Positions 22,256 through 35,819 of a DNA stretch of 64,000 bases are shown here, piece by piece; within the stretch, counting starts at the first letter, position 1; the number at the start of each line of letters is the position of its first letter. The notes beneath the pieces were generated by a model that saw only the letters and a program-made list of their open reading frames with translations, had not been told where the DNA came from and ran no database searches. The stretch lies in contig NC_062223.1 of the NCBI RefSeq assembly GCF_902686445.1, positions 38,658,998-38,722,997 of the forward strand, read 5' to 3'. Made by a program: the position numbers and the translations under genes. The stretch is from Sciurus carolinensis. Its lineage: Eukaryota; Chordata; Mammalia; Rodentia; Sciuridae.

Positions 22256-25200
22256 TCTATGTGTTTCCCATCAATAACATGTACAGAGAGTAGATCTGTA
22301 CATATAGGCATGAAGATAAAATATTACACTTGGTCTCCTTCCTTTGATCTAATGACTTCTCTTCCTGAAGGGTGCAAGAAATGTATCACTGCCTGTAGAA
22401 AATGATCTACAAGTATACTTTTTTCTCTGTCTCTCTTTAAAATACAAATTAAGTTTAAGACCAAGAAAATTAAATATTGGATTTATGTTGCTGGAGCTAT
22501 AGCTTGGTTTTATTCAATCTACCAAACTCTTTATATACAGGTCCTTTATATAGAGGATGAGTGATGAAGGAAAGTAACGTAGAAAAAGTTGCAGTCCATA
22601 AAAACATTATTTTCTCCCCTTTGTGGGATTAACTCACCAATCCAACTATGGTATTTCAAATATCCTTTTATTAATTTCATTGGTTTAATATCTGAAATAA
22701 ACAGCCCTATATATTCACATAATTAATACTTGATTTTATTACATCCAGGTCCAAAATTATTAGCATTTCACTTAGTTGTTGAGGAACCCAGGCTCCTTCT
22801 ACTGAGTGATTTAGGGATTTTGATGCTCCCATTAACTCTGGTAATCAGAATTTCTTCACCTTGTAGATCTGCCATTGTCTGATCCTGGACCATTTGTTGA
22901 CATACAGCTTACTAATGAGGATAGAAAAAGCAGAGAAAACATTCTAGAAGTTTTAAAGGCAGGCTAGAAATCCTGTTCAAGCTAATCTGAAAACCCACTA
23001 ACCCTGGAGTGGGATTACCAGGAACAATAGGAGAAGCATGAATACTGGTGGCGAAAAGAGTTTCCTGTACCAAATATTTCTCCCCATAAGGGAATACAAG
23101 AATATGCTTCACCTTTCATTCATCAAGTCAAATTTGTTGATGCAGTCTTCCAAGTTCTTCCTTAGACTATGGAAACACAAAAGAACAATGAATAGTTTGT
23201 GCTTTCAAGACAGAGTCTGTTGAGGAAGATAAATCTGTGACTGGAAATAAAAGGACAAATCAGGTATCATAGAGATATAACCATGGTGTTCTTACTCCTC
23301 ACTGAAGGGTATTAAGGAATATTTTGTTTAAAAGAGTCTTTACATGAAAATGACCCAACTAGGGAAAAGGTCTGAAAGGGGAAGGGCACAGAGGCTTTGG
23401 GATGTATGAATCCTGTTTCTGTCCCATGGGGATGGCTAGCTGTTTGGAATGGTTAAAACATATAGCCATTATCTTGGCAGAACATGAAGTAGCAGTTGCA
23501 TAAGCAAGAATGTCTGTTTTCAATAACCAATTGAATTAATTTTGAAGGTGCAGTGCAGTGATATTTATTCATAATAATACAAATGTTATTCATAATGCCA
23601 CTTTTAACATCACTTTCAATCTTCAGAAAGTACAGTACCTTCTATGTGATCCCAGGGAAGAGAAAAGGAGGCATTTTGGGTGGGACTATTACAAAGATTT
23701 ATATTATACACTGTCCCCCTTTTTCCTTCTTTGAATCAAAGGGAATTCAGAATAGGTCAAGTCAGATTCAAGATTCCAGAAATCTTTCTTGTTTGGCAAA
23801 TGATTAATCTCACCTTGTTTATATGTGCATGTATTGTCCCTCATTGCCTTCTATATATTTTCCATTGGAAAGATTTGTGATAGTGAATAAGCAATTCTGC
23901 TAAGTCAAAGAAAATCCCAAAGGCTTTATAATAAGGACTATGAAATTCACACATCAGAGCAATATGATATCTCTGATTAAAGGAAATGGACTGACAAATC
24001 AGTTCTTCACCACATACTAAGTGAAACTCTTTTGTTCAACCTAGCTTGAGTCCAGCCCCTTGGAGTGGAGATCAAGTGAGCAGAAAGTTGTAGGCCAGCC
24101 TAAGGCAAAGGGATGCACTCCTGTGACAAGAACTGTGTATTAGCAGGATGATGTCAAGGACTCCAACTGGGGAAATAAAATTGTTTTGTTTAGCCAACAC
24201 TTATCCCCTCACTGTTGATGGAAATGATTAATGCTCCATGCTCCTTTACTCTGTCCTTCCTTTATCTTTGACACAAGTTGGAATATTTTTGAAACACTTT
24301 GGGATCTCAAAGTGCATCATAGTAAGGTAGTTTCCATAATAATTCTTCCAGATGCAGGTGGTAATTAGAAAGGTTACTAGGAAAGTAAAGGAGACTTCAT
24401 TGTAGCTGTTCATAGTGGGGAGTGGTGTGAGTGGTTTCTGTCTCTTACACAGGTAGAGCAGAGAAAGGAGAGGCTTTAGATTTAGTTGCACAGAAAAGAC
24501 AATAACCATAGGAAAATTATTCAGCTCAGGGATCTTTACATAGCTGATCTCTTCAAGGCTCCCCAAGTACAATTTTTTGCATAATAATACTTTCTTTGTC
24601 AAATTTCTAATAGATTCAGGGCACTGTTACATAAAAAGTATCTACAAACATGGAAGTCAGTTGGAGTCTATTTACCTTTATGAATTATATTTTGTTACTT
24701 CATTCCATCCAGATGGCTGATCTACAACTTAGCTTTTGTTCATGTTCAAATGATTTCTACAAATTATGTTGAGGAACATGATGTGTTCTTAAATGTAGTA
24801 GTGTAACTAAAACAGTTTCATGCTGTGGCTCTCATTCATTCATGATGCAATTTTTTGAAATAAGTTGAAAATTGGAACTTCTTGAATAAGCTTAGCATAA
24901 CAATGTCTTATTCCTTTTCTTATAATTATGCAAATTAAAATGGGCAAGTTGACTTTGAATGAAATAGACAATAATAGTTGACTACAAAAAGCTAATTCCT
25001 CCTTCTGGCCCATTTTTGTTCTACAGAAAAGAATTAGTCAAGGAAAATAATTGTCTGCCTCAATCACAGAAGATAAATAACCATTCATTTTCACCTTGCA
25101 TAGTTATTCCAATCTCCTTAGCTAGTGTATAGTATAGGACACATAAGAAGTTCAATTTTGGTCAACTGATAAAAGTGGGGGATTGATATTTGATAGAAGT

Positions 25201-25847
25201 GGAGATTATGGGAAATTATTTGAATGCAAATAAAAACAACTCAGATGAAAAATTCCATCCCCTTTTTCAGGAACTAAACATGGGGAAGTAAGGCTAATAA
25301 TGCATGGTTCTTCTCCAGCCATGTTCTAACCATGCAGTGACAGGCTTGCAGATGCCAGCAATGAGCCCAGGAACTGCTCTAACACAATGGTAGTGGCAGA
25401 GAGCAAAGGAAAATTGCAGGCGTTGGAATATGTTTTAGAGTGCTTATTTAAACCTGTATCTTCATAACTTTTGACATTATTTGGGCACTTTGTTACTTGC
25501 ACATGCATGCTCCCTAATTGGTAAAACTAAATGTTGAAAGAAGAGAAATGACAGCCAATTCTAGAGAAGAACAAGACTGCCATGAAAGCCACACAAACCT
25601 TTTAAGCTTTATTTATTTTGTTCTCTTTATTCTGTCATGTTCTGTGTCTTTTTTAAATTTATTTTTGTTTAAAGGCGTTTCCTCCAAATAACCTAATCTT
25701 ATCCTAGAAGGGGATTGAAGATTAAAGAAAACTAAACTCTGTGCCATTAGTTTAGCTAAAATGTTTTAAAAATAAATTATTAATAGATGTTTTTAAAATA
25801 GTTTTCTCAGATTACATATGGCTTCAAAACCTTGGAACCAAACTGAA
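22256..25847. other. Long stretch without recognised gene
   Basis: Several short frames exist, none with a domain, signal peptide or exon borders I can support. About 22770-23060 (GAGGAACCCAGGCTCCTTCT and following) may be an old LTR or DNA-transposon relic, at low confidence. The rest is unassigned. Confidence 0.45.
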
Positions 25848-26122
25848 TCTTTTTTTCTTTTTTTTTTTTATTTATTGCTTCTCTTTATTTATACAGGACA
25901 ATAAGACTCATTTTGACCTAATTATAAAACATGGAATATAATTTGTTTTAATCCAATCCCCAGTGCTTCCCCTATTCTCTCCCCCTGCTTCCTTCCCTCT
26001 ACTTTACTGATCCCTCTGCTATTTACTTACAGTTTTTCTTTTTTTAGTTAGTATCTTGTGGATGTACATGATGGTGAGATTTACTCTGGTTTATTCATAT
26101 ATGTACATAGAAAGTTATCACC
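25848..26122 (-). mobile_element. L1-like 3' UTR fragment
   Basis: A T-run, then AATATAATTTGTTTTAATCC, CCCAGTGCTTCCCC, a C/T-rich tract and GATGGTGAGATTTACTCTGG with TTCATATATGTACATAG. This looks like another L1 3' UTR type in antisense; the family is uncertain. Confidence 0.5.
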
Positions 26123-28442
26123 TTGATAGCACACTTTAAAGTTTTTTTATTCAAAGGGTCTTGATGGATTGGAGAGTAGGTAGGATGGGGGTATATGAGG
26201 ATATTGGCTGGTCAAATTCATCAGTTTCCCTGCTGGCCACCAGGCCTGGTACAAGTTAGAACTTGTAATTGACTGACTCTAAAGATGGTGACATGTTCAA
26301 GTGGACTTGGGTTGTCCTATACATTAAGAATGCTATGAAAGACAGGTTTAGCTAAAAAAGCATAGAGATAAAAGATTTTCTTTTCCTTCTCACTTCTACT
26401 CCTTATCACCTCTGATTAATTAAGAAATTCACCGAAGTTCTCTGTCAGGTAATTTTAGTTACTATTTCAGAGTCATAAGGGTTAACTGTGCATTTGAATG
26501 TTTGCAGCATATTGTGAGGCATAAAGTATAACACCAGTTTTACTCAGTACTGTGCATACATGTTCAGTGACTTTTAGTTCTCTTTTCGACTGTGCAGACT
26601 TGTAGAATCCATCTCAGTTTTTCTTGTCTTCCTGTACTCTCAGCAACTTCAGAGTACAGATTTTTTGTTTTTCAAATGTATCTTTTATTTTCATCTTTCC
26701 CAATTTGGAATTTCCTCTTCCATCCTTGTTTTTCTTCTGCCTTTTTATTCAGTTTGAGATCTTTTTATTTTTTTTCTTTTGGTTTAGGACACCTCCTAAG
26801 CATGTCAGGTTTCTCTTCATATAATATGATTGAATGCCTAATGTTAAGGATCCAGAAATGTGTATTGTTAGAGCTATTTAATATTGATGACAATAAAATT
26901 GTTCGATACTATGTCTTTACATGTCTTTTGCTGAGTCACCAAAAAAGCTATATTCATTTTGTTTTTGTTTTCGTTTTCATGAGCAGTTTACTTAGTTTTT
27001 CATTCAGAGTTATATGTTTATGGACACATGTTGTGCTGCTCTTAGGTTTAGTGTTATAATGATAATTATCAATGAAAACAGATTTTAGAAGATTAAAAGA
27101 ATAAGAGTGATCATAACTGATACTCTATGATACTCTATATCCTTCATTTGATAATGAGTCTGAAGGGTTTAAACATTTTTTTTTTTAACTAGAACCATCA
27201 GGACTCAAAGGATTTGTAAGAATTAGGAGTTTTTATATTTTGTTTTTTGAAAAACATCTCTTCATTGTGTCTGCTTGTCATTGAAAGCATCTATTTTGCT
27301 TATTCCCTGAAAAATGACAGATAGAAAGAAGAAAAACAATGAAATTAATGGAGAGGTCCAACCTACCTTGGCAGTAAAGTCTGTCACCAAGTCCTAATTC
27401 TATTGTTCTCTCTGCAATGTGAAATCTATCCAATAGGCAATGAGCTGCCATCATAATCCCATGTGTGAAGAATAATAATGGGATGTCTGCAAAGGGAGGC
27501 AGTATCTATCCTCACTGGAACGTTGAGGGACTGTGACTTGAAGATAGAGGTAGAGGTTTAGTAGAAAAACCTGGGTGCTTGGTAATGAAATATGAGGCCA
27601 CTCAAATAATCACCTAGTGTAGTTAGGTCCTTCAATCCTATTCAGGTTTCAACTGAAATATTCCCTCTTCCTGGATTCTCTCTTGAACACCTGAGCTGGA
27701 GCAGCCACGAAGACATAAAAGCCCTTGCTGTGACACTTCCCCTCCTTTCATCACAATGCAGCACCTTTGTTTACCCTTTTGTTATCAATGTTGCTACACT
27801 GGAATACCAATGATAGAAGCACCCCTGCAGGTATTCTCCATCACACCCCCATCCCCAGATCCTGAGCACTGCTCATGGCCCTTCACTGGTAATCAACAAA
27901 TGTCAGTTTAAAATGGATGTATAAACTCTAACGTGAAAAAGTAACTTTGGACTTCATCTTTTAACTTTTTAATATTTAAATTTGAGGAAATGAAAGCCCA
28001 AGTAAGGAGTTGCAGTTTTAAAGATCATACACTAAGTGTTCTGTCTTGCTTTCCCCAAAGCATTGCATTTTATCTTGGATAAAAATTCCAACATTAGTTA
28101 GACAGAAAATAAGCAATAGATTAACATGGGACCTGAGTCTAAATACTATTTTTTCTTCACAAATATTGAGCACTTTCACTACAGGAATCTTAGCAAAACA
28201 CGAGAGAGTGATAGTTGCCCCTCTGTTAAGACAAGTTTTCTTTGCTTTGCACCAGGACATAAAAGTTAAGCAAGCTCCAAGTTTATGGGTGAGAAGAAGT
28301 GAAGTAAAAAGAAGTACACTGATAATGGTGATGAAAAACAACATCTCTTTTTTCCTCTTCTACACAAAGAAGTAAAGTTCTGTATTTCCATAAAAACATA
28401 AAAAGTAATTTATTTTTTTCATTAAAAAATGTTACTTGTCTT
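26123..28442. other. Gap with a T-rich open frame, no gene assigned
   Basis: The plus strand is open for 155 codons at 26592-27059. The frame is rich in Phe, Leu and Ser because the DNA is T-rich, and it has no recognised domain. About 27600-27800 contains words like an L2 3' end (TTTCAACTGAAATATTCCCT, CTTCCTGGATTCTC), low confidence. 27119-27141 holds a small TGATACTCTA duplication. Confidence 0.45.
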
Positions 28443-28660
28443 TATTATTTTTTAAAAATTCTTATTTTTGCAGACTGCCTTTTGATTCATTGAACACAAA
28501 TGGGGTGCATCATTTCATTTCTAGGGTTGTACATGATGTAAATTCATACCACTTGTGTAATCATACATGTACATAGGGTAATGATGTCTGTATCATTCCA
28601 CCATTTTTCATAACTCCCTCCCTCTCATTTCCTTCTACATAATCTAAAGTTCCTCCATAA
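28443..28660 (-). mobile_element. L1 3' end fragment
   Basis: ACACAAATGGGGTGCATCA, ACTTGTGTAATCATACATGT, ACATAGGGTAATGATGTCTG and a C/T-rich stretch match the antisense L1 3' UTR at 1.7, 43.1 and 57.4 kb. The start and A-tail are diverged. Confidence 0.85.
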
Positions 28661-29977
28661 TTTAAAGACATAAATTCTGCTCCTTCCACCAGATTCTGGT
28701 TAACACTATCTGATTTATTAACAGGAAACTCTGTTCTTTCTTTTCCATAAAAACATACATACTATTTTCTTGAAATTCCTTATCATGTGGAGTTCATTTG
28801 TCTTATCTACCAAATCAGAAACTCACAAAGCACAAAGCATGCTGGCATTTGTATATCTATTTTTATCTTTTGCTGTGCTGCCTTGTAATATATCTATATA
28901 AAATGTGCTTATCAATTTTCTTGATTGATAATAAATCCATATTCCTTAAAAGTAAACGCCAATAGAAGGAATCTGATTTCTCTAGTGTTTACTGTGAGCG
29001 TTCATGATGCTATTTATTATTTTCTAGATACTTCACTGATTATTAGAATTCATCAGTAATTTAGTTATATTTGTACTCACTATTGGTAATTTGATAATAT
29101 TGATACTCTAAGGAAATACTTACAATGCAGCCAACACAGAGTAAATCATGGCAGGAGTTAGGGATTGACTTCTAACAAGTTATTTTTTGACAACTGGATT
29201 TCAATTATAAGAAGTCAATTTGAATTGAGTTTCCATCTTTTACACCTAAACAAAATCATGTTACCACCTTAATTGACACGATTTAAAAGCATATGGATAA
29301 TACTGTTCTTGACTGAACCATTCTGGCTAATTTGAGAAATACTTTAAAACTTAAAACAGCACAATGACCTTCTTTTTCAAATTCCTTACTTCAGATAATA
29401 TATTGTTTCAGGCATATTCATACAGATTTTTATGATTATATTTTCTACCCTCAATAAGAAATATTTGATATGGTTCACAATTACTGAGTGATTTAACTAC
29501 AATAAATATATTGACAAATTAACTGAGAATAAGAACCTGTGAGAATTTTAGACAAAAGCAGTCTCAACTTAAAATGTCACTTACAAATGAAATTAAAGTA
29601 AAAAGAAAATTAGAATGAAAATTGGAAAAGAAGAATAGTAGGAAGGATCATTGTGGTATAGAATGACAGAATATCAGTTTTAAGAGTTTAAACTTGATCC
29701 TGTTCATGGACCATCACTACAGACTGACAAAGTACATGATGTGTGCCATTGAACATCCAGACCAATGCAGCAATTTATGTGTGACATCAAAGTGATAAGA
29801 TCAAGGTGATACCTATTGTCTACTATTCAGTACAAGTAGGGGAATTTTTTCTTGTTCCCTGCCTAAAAGGACTGTCAAATTAACCTTGTTAAAGCATGGT
29901 CAGAGGCAAGGGAAACTGTATAATGGGGGTCTTAAAGACAGGAGAAGAGCTTTGCTTAAGTGTGTGGTATGCATCTT
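28661..29977. other. Gap without recognised gene
   Basis: AT-rich; no confident repeat or exon seen. Confidence 0.5.
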
Positions 29978-30117
29978 TCTAGCTTTAAATCAATTTTGTT
30001 TATTTTCAAAGAACCAACTATTTATTTTGTCCATTTTTTGTATTGTTTCTTTAGTTTCAATTTTGTTAATTTCAGCTCTGAGTTTAACTATTTCCTGTCT
30101 TCTGGCTTTAAATCAAT
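29978..30117 (-). mobile_element. Internal L1 ORF2 fragment between 17-bp direct repeats
   Basis: TTTCAAAGAACCAACTATTT and TTTCAGCTCTGAGTTTAACT are antisense ORF2 sequence (the sense strand reads ...WFFEK..NKID-like). The L1 3' end is absent. TCTAGCTTTAAATCAAT (29978-29994) recurs as TCTGGCTTTAAATCAAT (30101-30117), one mismatch. Confidence 0.8.
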
Positions 30118-32355
30118 CTGCATGTAACTCACATGTGTGCCAGATATTGTGCAGTACAGGGATACACAGAAATTTAAATACTGCAGTGAAATTTTACAAT
30201 ATCCTATAATTAGATGTAACTACAGATTAAAGTGATATTAAGTTTTTCAGAAAATATTTTGTATTATATGCAGCAGTACTTACAATATAAGGCTTATTTT
30301 CTTGTTCATGACACTTGTCCAATTTGGGTCAGTGGGAGGAGCTGTAAATCATCTGTATATCATTATCACAGAGGGAACCTGGTACGGACACTTTATTTCA
30401 ACAGTACTTTCTCAGTCATTGACTCAGTGGGAGGAGACATGCTACTGTGCATGTGGTGCTTTAGGCTTTGGCTTCAAGTGCTGTTTTTTACCACAGCTAA
30501 AGTTGCATTGGTCAAAGCAAATCACAAAATCTCATTGAATTCCAGTGACTCCTATAAGAAGGAAAGGGAAAATATTTTTTGAAGAATCCTAATTATTACT
30601 GGAGTTCACCATTTTAATCAAACATATTTAGTTCTTTCTCCTTCCTGCAAAATATACTCTCCCACTGACTAAGGGAGACAAAATAAAATTATACCCAATC
30701 TCAGAATTAATTCCTTCAAAATCCTTAGATGGTTCATAGAACTCACTATAAAAGGGGATGGCATATGGTATTTCTCTGTCTGAATCATCTTTATGTAGGA
30801 ATTGGTGTACTAAGAAGGAAGTTAAGTAAAACTCACACAACCAAAAATATGCTGTGGAATAAATAATACCTACCATTTATAAAAGGGAATAAAAGGTGAC
30901 ACAGAGGTTATTGGTTTATAGTAACTCTTAAATCACAGGCAGATTTATCTGGGGTATCTTATCCTATCTTATCCTAGGGTGAAGGATTATCTTTTATTTG
31001 GTTCTATCTCTTCCACATAAGAGATTCATGCGTTCATTCTCTATTGTCTTTAAAATGGATTAATTTTCTCTTTCTTGAAAGCCATATTTAGAGTGCTCTT
31101 AAAAAGATGACTTCTCTGAGGGAGGAGCAATTTTCTTAGCCTCTTTGTGATGTCCATATTTGGTTAGCACATTATCATTTTCATTCTCAATCAGAGTATC
31201 CTTGACCACAGTTTGGCAGTAATTTAGCAATAAAAATCTATCAGGAGAATTCCGTTATCACCATATGCTTACAGCCATACCTACAGTTCTTTTATAGACA
31301 AATATTTTAGACTTTATATGTGTGTTGGCATGTGTGTAATATAGAATATATATGTGTATACATGTAATATATAAACTATTCCATTTATTCTCTCTTTCTC
31401 ACTCTCGCTCGCTCCTCTCTTTCACACATACACACACTTAATGAGAGGTCTTTTGACTGTGGTCTTTATTCTTGAGTTATTTTGCCCAACTTAAGGATTT
31501 CAGTTCATCTAGATGTTATGACATGATGGAGTATACACAGTGTTTAGTACAACTATACTCTCGATTGAGTCTTTTTAGCAAGTAGGATTCTGATCAAGTT
31601 TTCCACTCAAGCATTTCTCAATTTTGTCTTTTATTGTTTGGGATTCAAAAGTTACCCCTTCGACTCTGCAAAATCCCTCGTTTGTGAACCTCCTCTCTTC
31701 CCCTTCAGTTCTGTTTATAAATTGACCTATTCTTTTCTCAGTTCCTTTCATTTGTTTAATACCTTACAAATTGCCGACAGCAGCAATCACCACATGCTAT
31801 AAAAGTTCTTTTTTCCTCTTTTCAGGGCTAAAGTTTTCAAGATCTTCTTTTCAAGTTATTGCAAGTCCTGGTTTCACTGTTTTACCAGTAGACGACACGA
31901 CTTGCCATCATTCCAGCTTCCAATAACTGTTCCTTCACTGACTCCTTCCTGCCCCTTATGCTAGTGTCATCAATTCTGAGTGCTCTGGTTGTAGCAGTTT
32001 CTCATCTGCAGTCAGCATGGGCTCGGTCATGCTACAGTGAAAAGCAATCTTAAGTGTCAGTGGTCAAATAGCAATTGTTTATTTCTCATAGAAACAGAGC
32101 AGTTGAATATTTTCAAAAGATATCCACATGTTTCTGAATGGTGCCCCTAAGTTCCACAAAGATGTCTGAATGAAGTGTAAGTTTTCCTAAAGAATGGGGT
32201 TTTACACATATGAAACCCAGTGGTTTAGAGAACGTGGGTATCCTAGTAATTATGAAGAGAATAAGAAAAATAATTTCACAATCATAATTAAAGAATTTGA
32301 AAAGATCTTTTTATGCTTCAGCAGTGCAAATATAGATGCCAAGAAGAAAAATAGA
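30118..32355. other. Gap without recognised gene
   Basis: Frames of 78 and 116 codons overlap around 30232-30582 with no domain. 30959-30975 duplicates TATCTTATCC. 31375-31440 is C/T-rich, then CACACATACACACA. About 31870-32100 may be an old LTR or L1M relic (GTTTATTTCTCATAGAAACA), low confidence. Confidence 0.45.
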
Positions 32356-32668
32356 CAGCAGTCTCCTTTCATGCACAGAATCACTTTCTGTGTTTTTTAG
32401 TTACCCAGGATCAATCATAGTATGAAAATATTGTGGAACATTCCAGAAACAAACAATTCCTGTTTTAAATTATTTTCATTATAGAATATTAGTATAATTG
32501 TTTCATTATGAGCTACTATTGTTAATCTCTTACTGAACCAAATTTATACATTTAATTTTCTCATAGGCATATATGAAAAACAGAATATATGTAGTGTTTA
32601 GTATGATCTGCAGTCAAGCAACTGCCGGCTGTGTTGTGATTTTCTGCACAGTTCAACAGGAAAATGAG
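32356..32668 (+). mobile_element. Tigger-type DNA transposon fossil (non-autonomous)
   Basis: In order: CAGCAGTCTCCTTTCATG, TCACTTTCTGTGTTTTTTAG, TTACCC, GAAAATATTGTGGAACATTC, CAGAAACAAACAATTCCTG, TTTTAAATT, and near the far end GTTTAGTATGATCTGCAG. This matches the layout of Tc1/mariner-Tigger MITE consensus sequences. The far terminal repeat is eroded; the exact family is not assigned. Confidence 0.75.
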
Positions 32669-34432
32669 TAAAATTTGTGAGGAAAATATATCAAAACCAG
32701 GTTGAAATTTAAATAACAAAGGAATTCAACTAATTCCTACTCATGGAAATATGGTCATATTAATTACTTAATCTGAAGATGTGATAATTTTACTTAAGAA
32801 ATAATGATGAAAGCAAAAATTATTTTAAAAGGCTCTAGAGATATAAGAATTGTCTTAAAAAGTAAAGTATATACAAAAGATAAATTTTCTGCAGAAGGAT
32901 CAGTTTAGCAATTCTAGTTCTTACATTGATTATGCTGAAGTGATTAGAAAATTGTGAAATGATACATGCAAAAAATACCATTGTAGCAATGGAATTATTT
33001 TGATACTAAAATGTTAGCATAAACTAAAGAGTAAAGAGCCAATGAAATCTAAATGGGAATCAATAAAAGTTAATAGTAGTAAAAAGAAAAAAAAAACATA
33101 TTAAGGGGAAGATGGATCATGACTTCATAGATGTGCTAATACCTGAATATGTGCATGACATGTTAGTGGAGAAATGGCTTTTTAGAGCAGTGTCTTAGCA
33201 GTTCTTAAGAGCAGTGTCTTAGCAGTTCCTACTCCCTGAGTGTAGGATTAATGAATTATTTTCATTAATATTATATAAACCTTCACATTTCTTTTTCTCT
33301 GTTCTCTCCTGAAATTTTAATAAAAAAGCATGGATAGAGACAAAAAGTACCTTTTCTATTTTGGAAAAAAAAATCCATAAATACACTATCCCCATTTCAA
33401 GCAGAAAATCTGATATAGAATAAAAAAAGTTTTAAATTAATTGACAAATTAACTTTAAATGAATGGTAACAAAAAGATTCTAAATAGTGATACAGATTTT
33501 TTCAAATTCTCTTTTTCTTACCAAAACTTCTGTCAAAATACTAAGAGAATGTTTTCCATTTCACTTATGCTTTTACTTTTTGAGACAACAGCATCGTTCA
33601 TTAATCTAGATATTTGAACAGCTGTGGAATCCATCAAATTTCCTAAGTAGTTAAATGCACCCATTTGTTATCACATCACAGCATATACTGTGTGTGTCTC
33701 TCTATGTTGGGCCTCTTCTGTTTAACTAACTCTGTGTGAATTTTATTCAAAACAAATTATTGCTTATGCCTTCAAAGGGCAATGAGCAATTAGACCATAA
33801 TTGATCCAACAGAGCATCCGATTTTAGACCAGTGCTGAGAAAATTGTCTTGAAATAATGTCTTATCCATTAGCAATTTCACCTAATTCAGAAGACAATTT
33901 CTTGAATGTGAGAGTGATATTGACCTGAACGAGTGTTAACTACCATCAGGAACACTAAATGCCTCAGAACTTCTCACATATTTTAAACATGAACTTACCA
34001 CAATAAAATATCAATACATTTAATAAAGATAAATTATCTTCATGTTTTTGGTGCATTTCAAATGGTGAACACTTGTTCTATTGTATCTCACTACACCTCT
34101 CTGTACTTTGGAATTGAATATTTTAATAGGACCAGTTTTCTTTGCTTCATTAGATATTTATGGAACCACCACAATTTCTCAGCCTCTCTGATAGACTCAG
34201 GAAGTACAGTGACAAATAAGGCAAGTATCTTCCACCAATTGAAGAGGGCAAAATAAAAACCTAATAAGAAATTTTAGTAATAAATTTGAAACAAGTGGAA
34301 GGTACTAGCAGAGGGAAAGATTCATGTGAGTGGACCACAGCTTAAAAATTAAAGAGCACTTGTACAAAGTGGTGATAATTAAGAAACTACCAGTCTTCGA
34401 GTTTCTTTTAGATGACAGATGTGCTACACAAT
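32669..34432. other. Gap without recognised gene
   Basis: AT-rich. 33184-33229 contains an AGAGCAGTGTCTTAGCAGTT tandem duplication (period 24). Otherwise nothing assigned. Confidence 0.5.
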
Positions 34433-34560
34433 CTTTAATCCTCGCTTAATAGTTAGACATTATGATCATTTTGCTGATAAGGAAAGGGAGACTCAAAGAC
34501 ATTAAAAACTTGCAAACCTCATAAAATTAATTTATTAAAGAGTCAGAATTTGACCTCAGG
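34433..34560 (-). mobile_element. MIR fragment
   Basis: TTTAATCCTCGCTTAATAG, ATCATTTTGCTGATAAGGAA, then AGTCAGAATTTGACCTCAGG keep the antisense MIR order. Confidence 0.75.
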
Positions 34561-35489
34561 AATCTCTTCCTTTGATGTCTTTGGTTCTCTACTCCCATCC
34601 ACTGTACCATGATTTGTAGTTTCTTAGAAGAGGGAAAACCAAATGACTAAGAAGGCATTTCAGGGAGAGATAACTGTGTACCTCTAAGACATTGAAGTGT
34701 GGAACTCCAAGAAAATTATCTGGAGAATCACATACTGAAAATGAAATAAAATGGGGTTGGAAAATTGCAGAGGAATAAAAATGTGTAGGAAATGGTGAAT
34801 TTATGGAGCTTTGAATTCTCAAATTAGCAGTGAACAAGAACTGAATGGGTTAAATGAGGAGATAACTTTAGTTGTTCTGAAAAAAGTGATAGATTACAGA
34901 AGAGAATTCCAGGTGCAGTCTTTGATAAGCTACTATTAAGAAGAATGACAAAGAATAAAAGGGATGAATCAGAAGTACTAAAAGAATATATGAAAAAAAT
35001 GGAATGGTATAAGAGGCATGATGTGAAAAATAGGGAGGAAGAAAAGTCATTCTGAAATTCCTCTTAGGTTGATGCCAAGTTACAACTAAAGTGTTATTTA
35101 GTTACATTTATGTTCAGAAAGGTCTTCCATCATTTCCATTTAAACACAAACTCCCAGGTATATTAAATCAAATTTAATAAAATGGAACAATAAACTTTCT
35201 CTGGTTAAATAATACATTGTGCTAAATACTGATAGGAAATAAAAGAAGGAATATGAGTACAAATTGCACCATGTTCTCTGTACATTTTACTCTAGCTAAA
35301 AGTGTTCCTTCCTAACATGTGTGTTGACTGATCGTACTGTATTATTGAGAACTACTAAACAAACATTTATTGAACAGACAGCGTGTGCCAGGGATGGGGA
35401 TTCAGAGTTGCCTGAGAAATGTACCCTGTTTTGCACAATTTCATTTTCTGTCAAAGAATTCAGACTTACAAAGTAGGAAAATTGAAATA
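34561..35489. other. Gap without recognised gene
   Basis: Purine-rich. Possible L2-like relic at 34620-34830, and an L2/MIR-like tail at 35355-35405 (AACATTTATTGAACAGACAG). Neither is firm. Confidence 0.4.
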
Positions 35490-35819
35490 CAATCGTCCCT
35501 CGGTATCCTTTTGGGATTGCTTCTAGGACCACCCTTAAATACCAAAGTCCAAAGATGTTCAAGTCCCTTATAAAAGGGCATGCTATTTGCATTTAAAGTA
35601 TACAATCCTTCATTTTTACATGACTTATAATACTTAATATAATGTAAATGATATTTTAATACTTGTTATACAATATTGTTTTTGAAATAAAGGGGGGTGG
35701 GAATGTCTGTTCATGCTCAGTACAGATGGAGCTACTCCTCCAAATATTTCCAAGTCATACTTAGTTCAATCAGCAAAGACAAAGCCCATAGATATAGGAC
35801 TTGACCATATAGAGCAAGG
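35488..35819 (+). mobile_element. MER2-like Tigger DNA transposon fossil
   Basis: CAATCGTCCCTCGGTATCC, GGGATTGCTTCTAGGACC, ATACCAAAGTCCAAAGATG, TCAAGTCCCTTATAAAAGGG, ACTTATAATACTTAATATAA and CATGCTCAGTACAGATGG follow the MER2 order end to end. Candidate TA target sites are at 35488-35489 and 35818-35819. MER2 is shared by placental mammals, so this should be an old insertion. Confidence 0.88.

Noticed and set aside
26592..27059. 155-codon plus-strand open frame that looks like a membrane protein
   Set aside because: Its Phe/Leu/Ser-rich composition follows from T-rich DNA. There is no domain, no exon borders, and an overlapping open frame exists in another phase.
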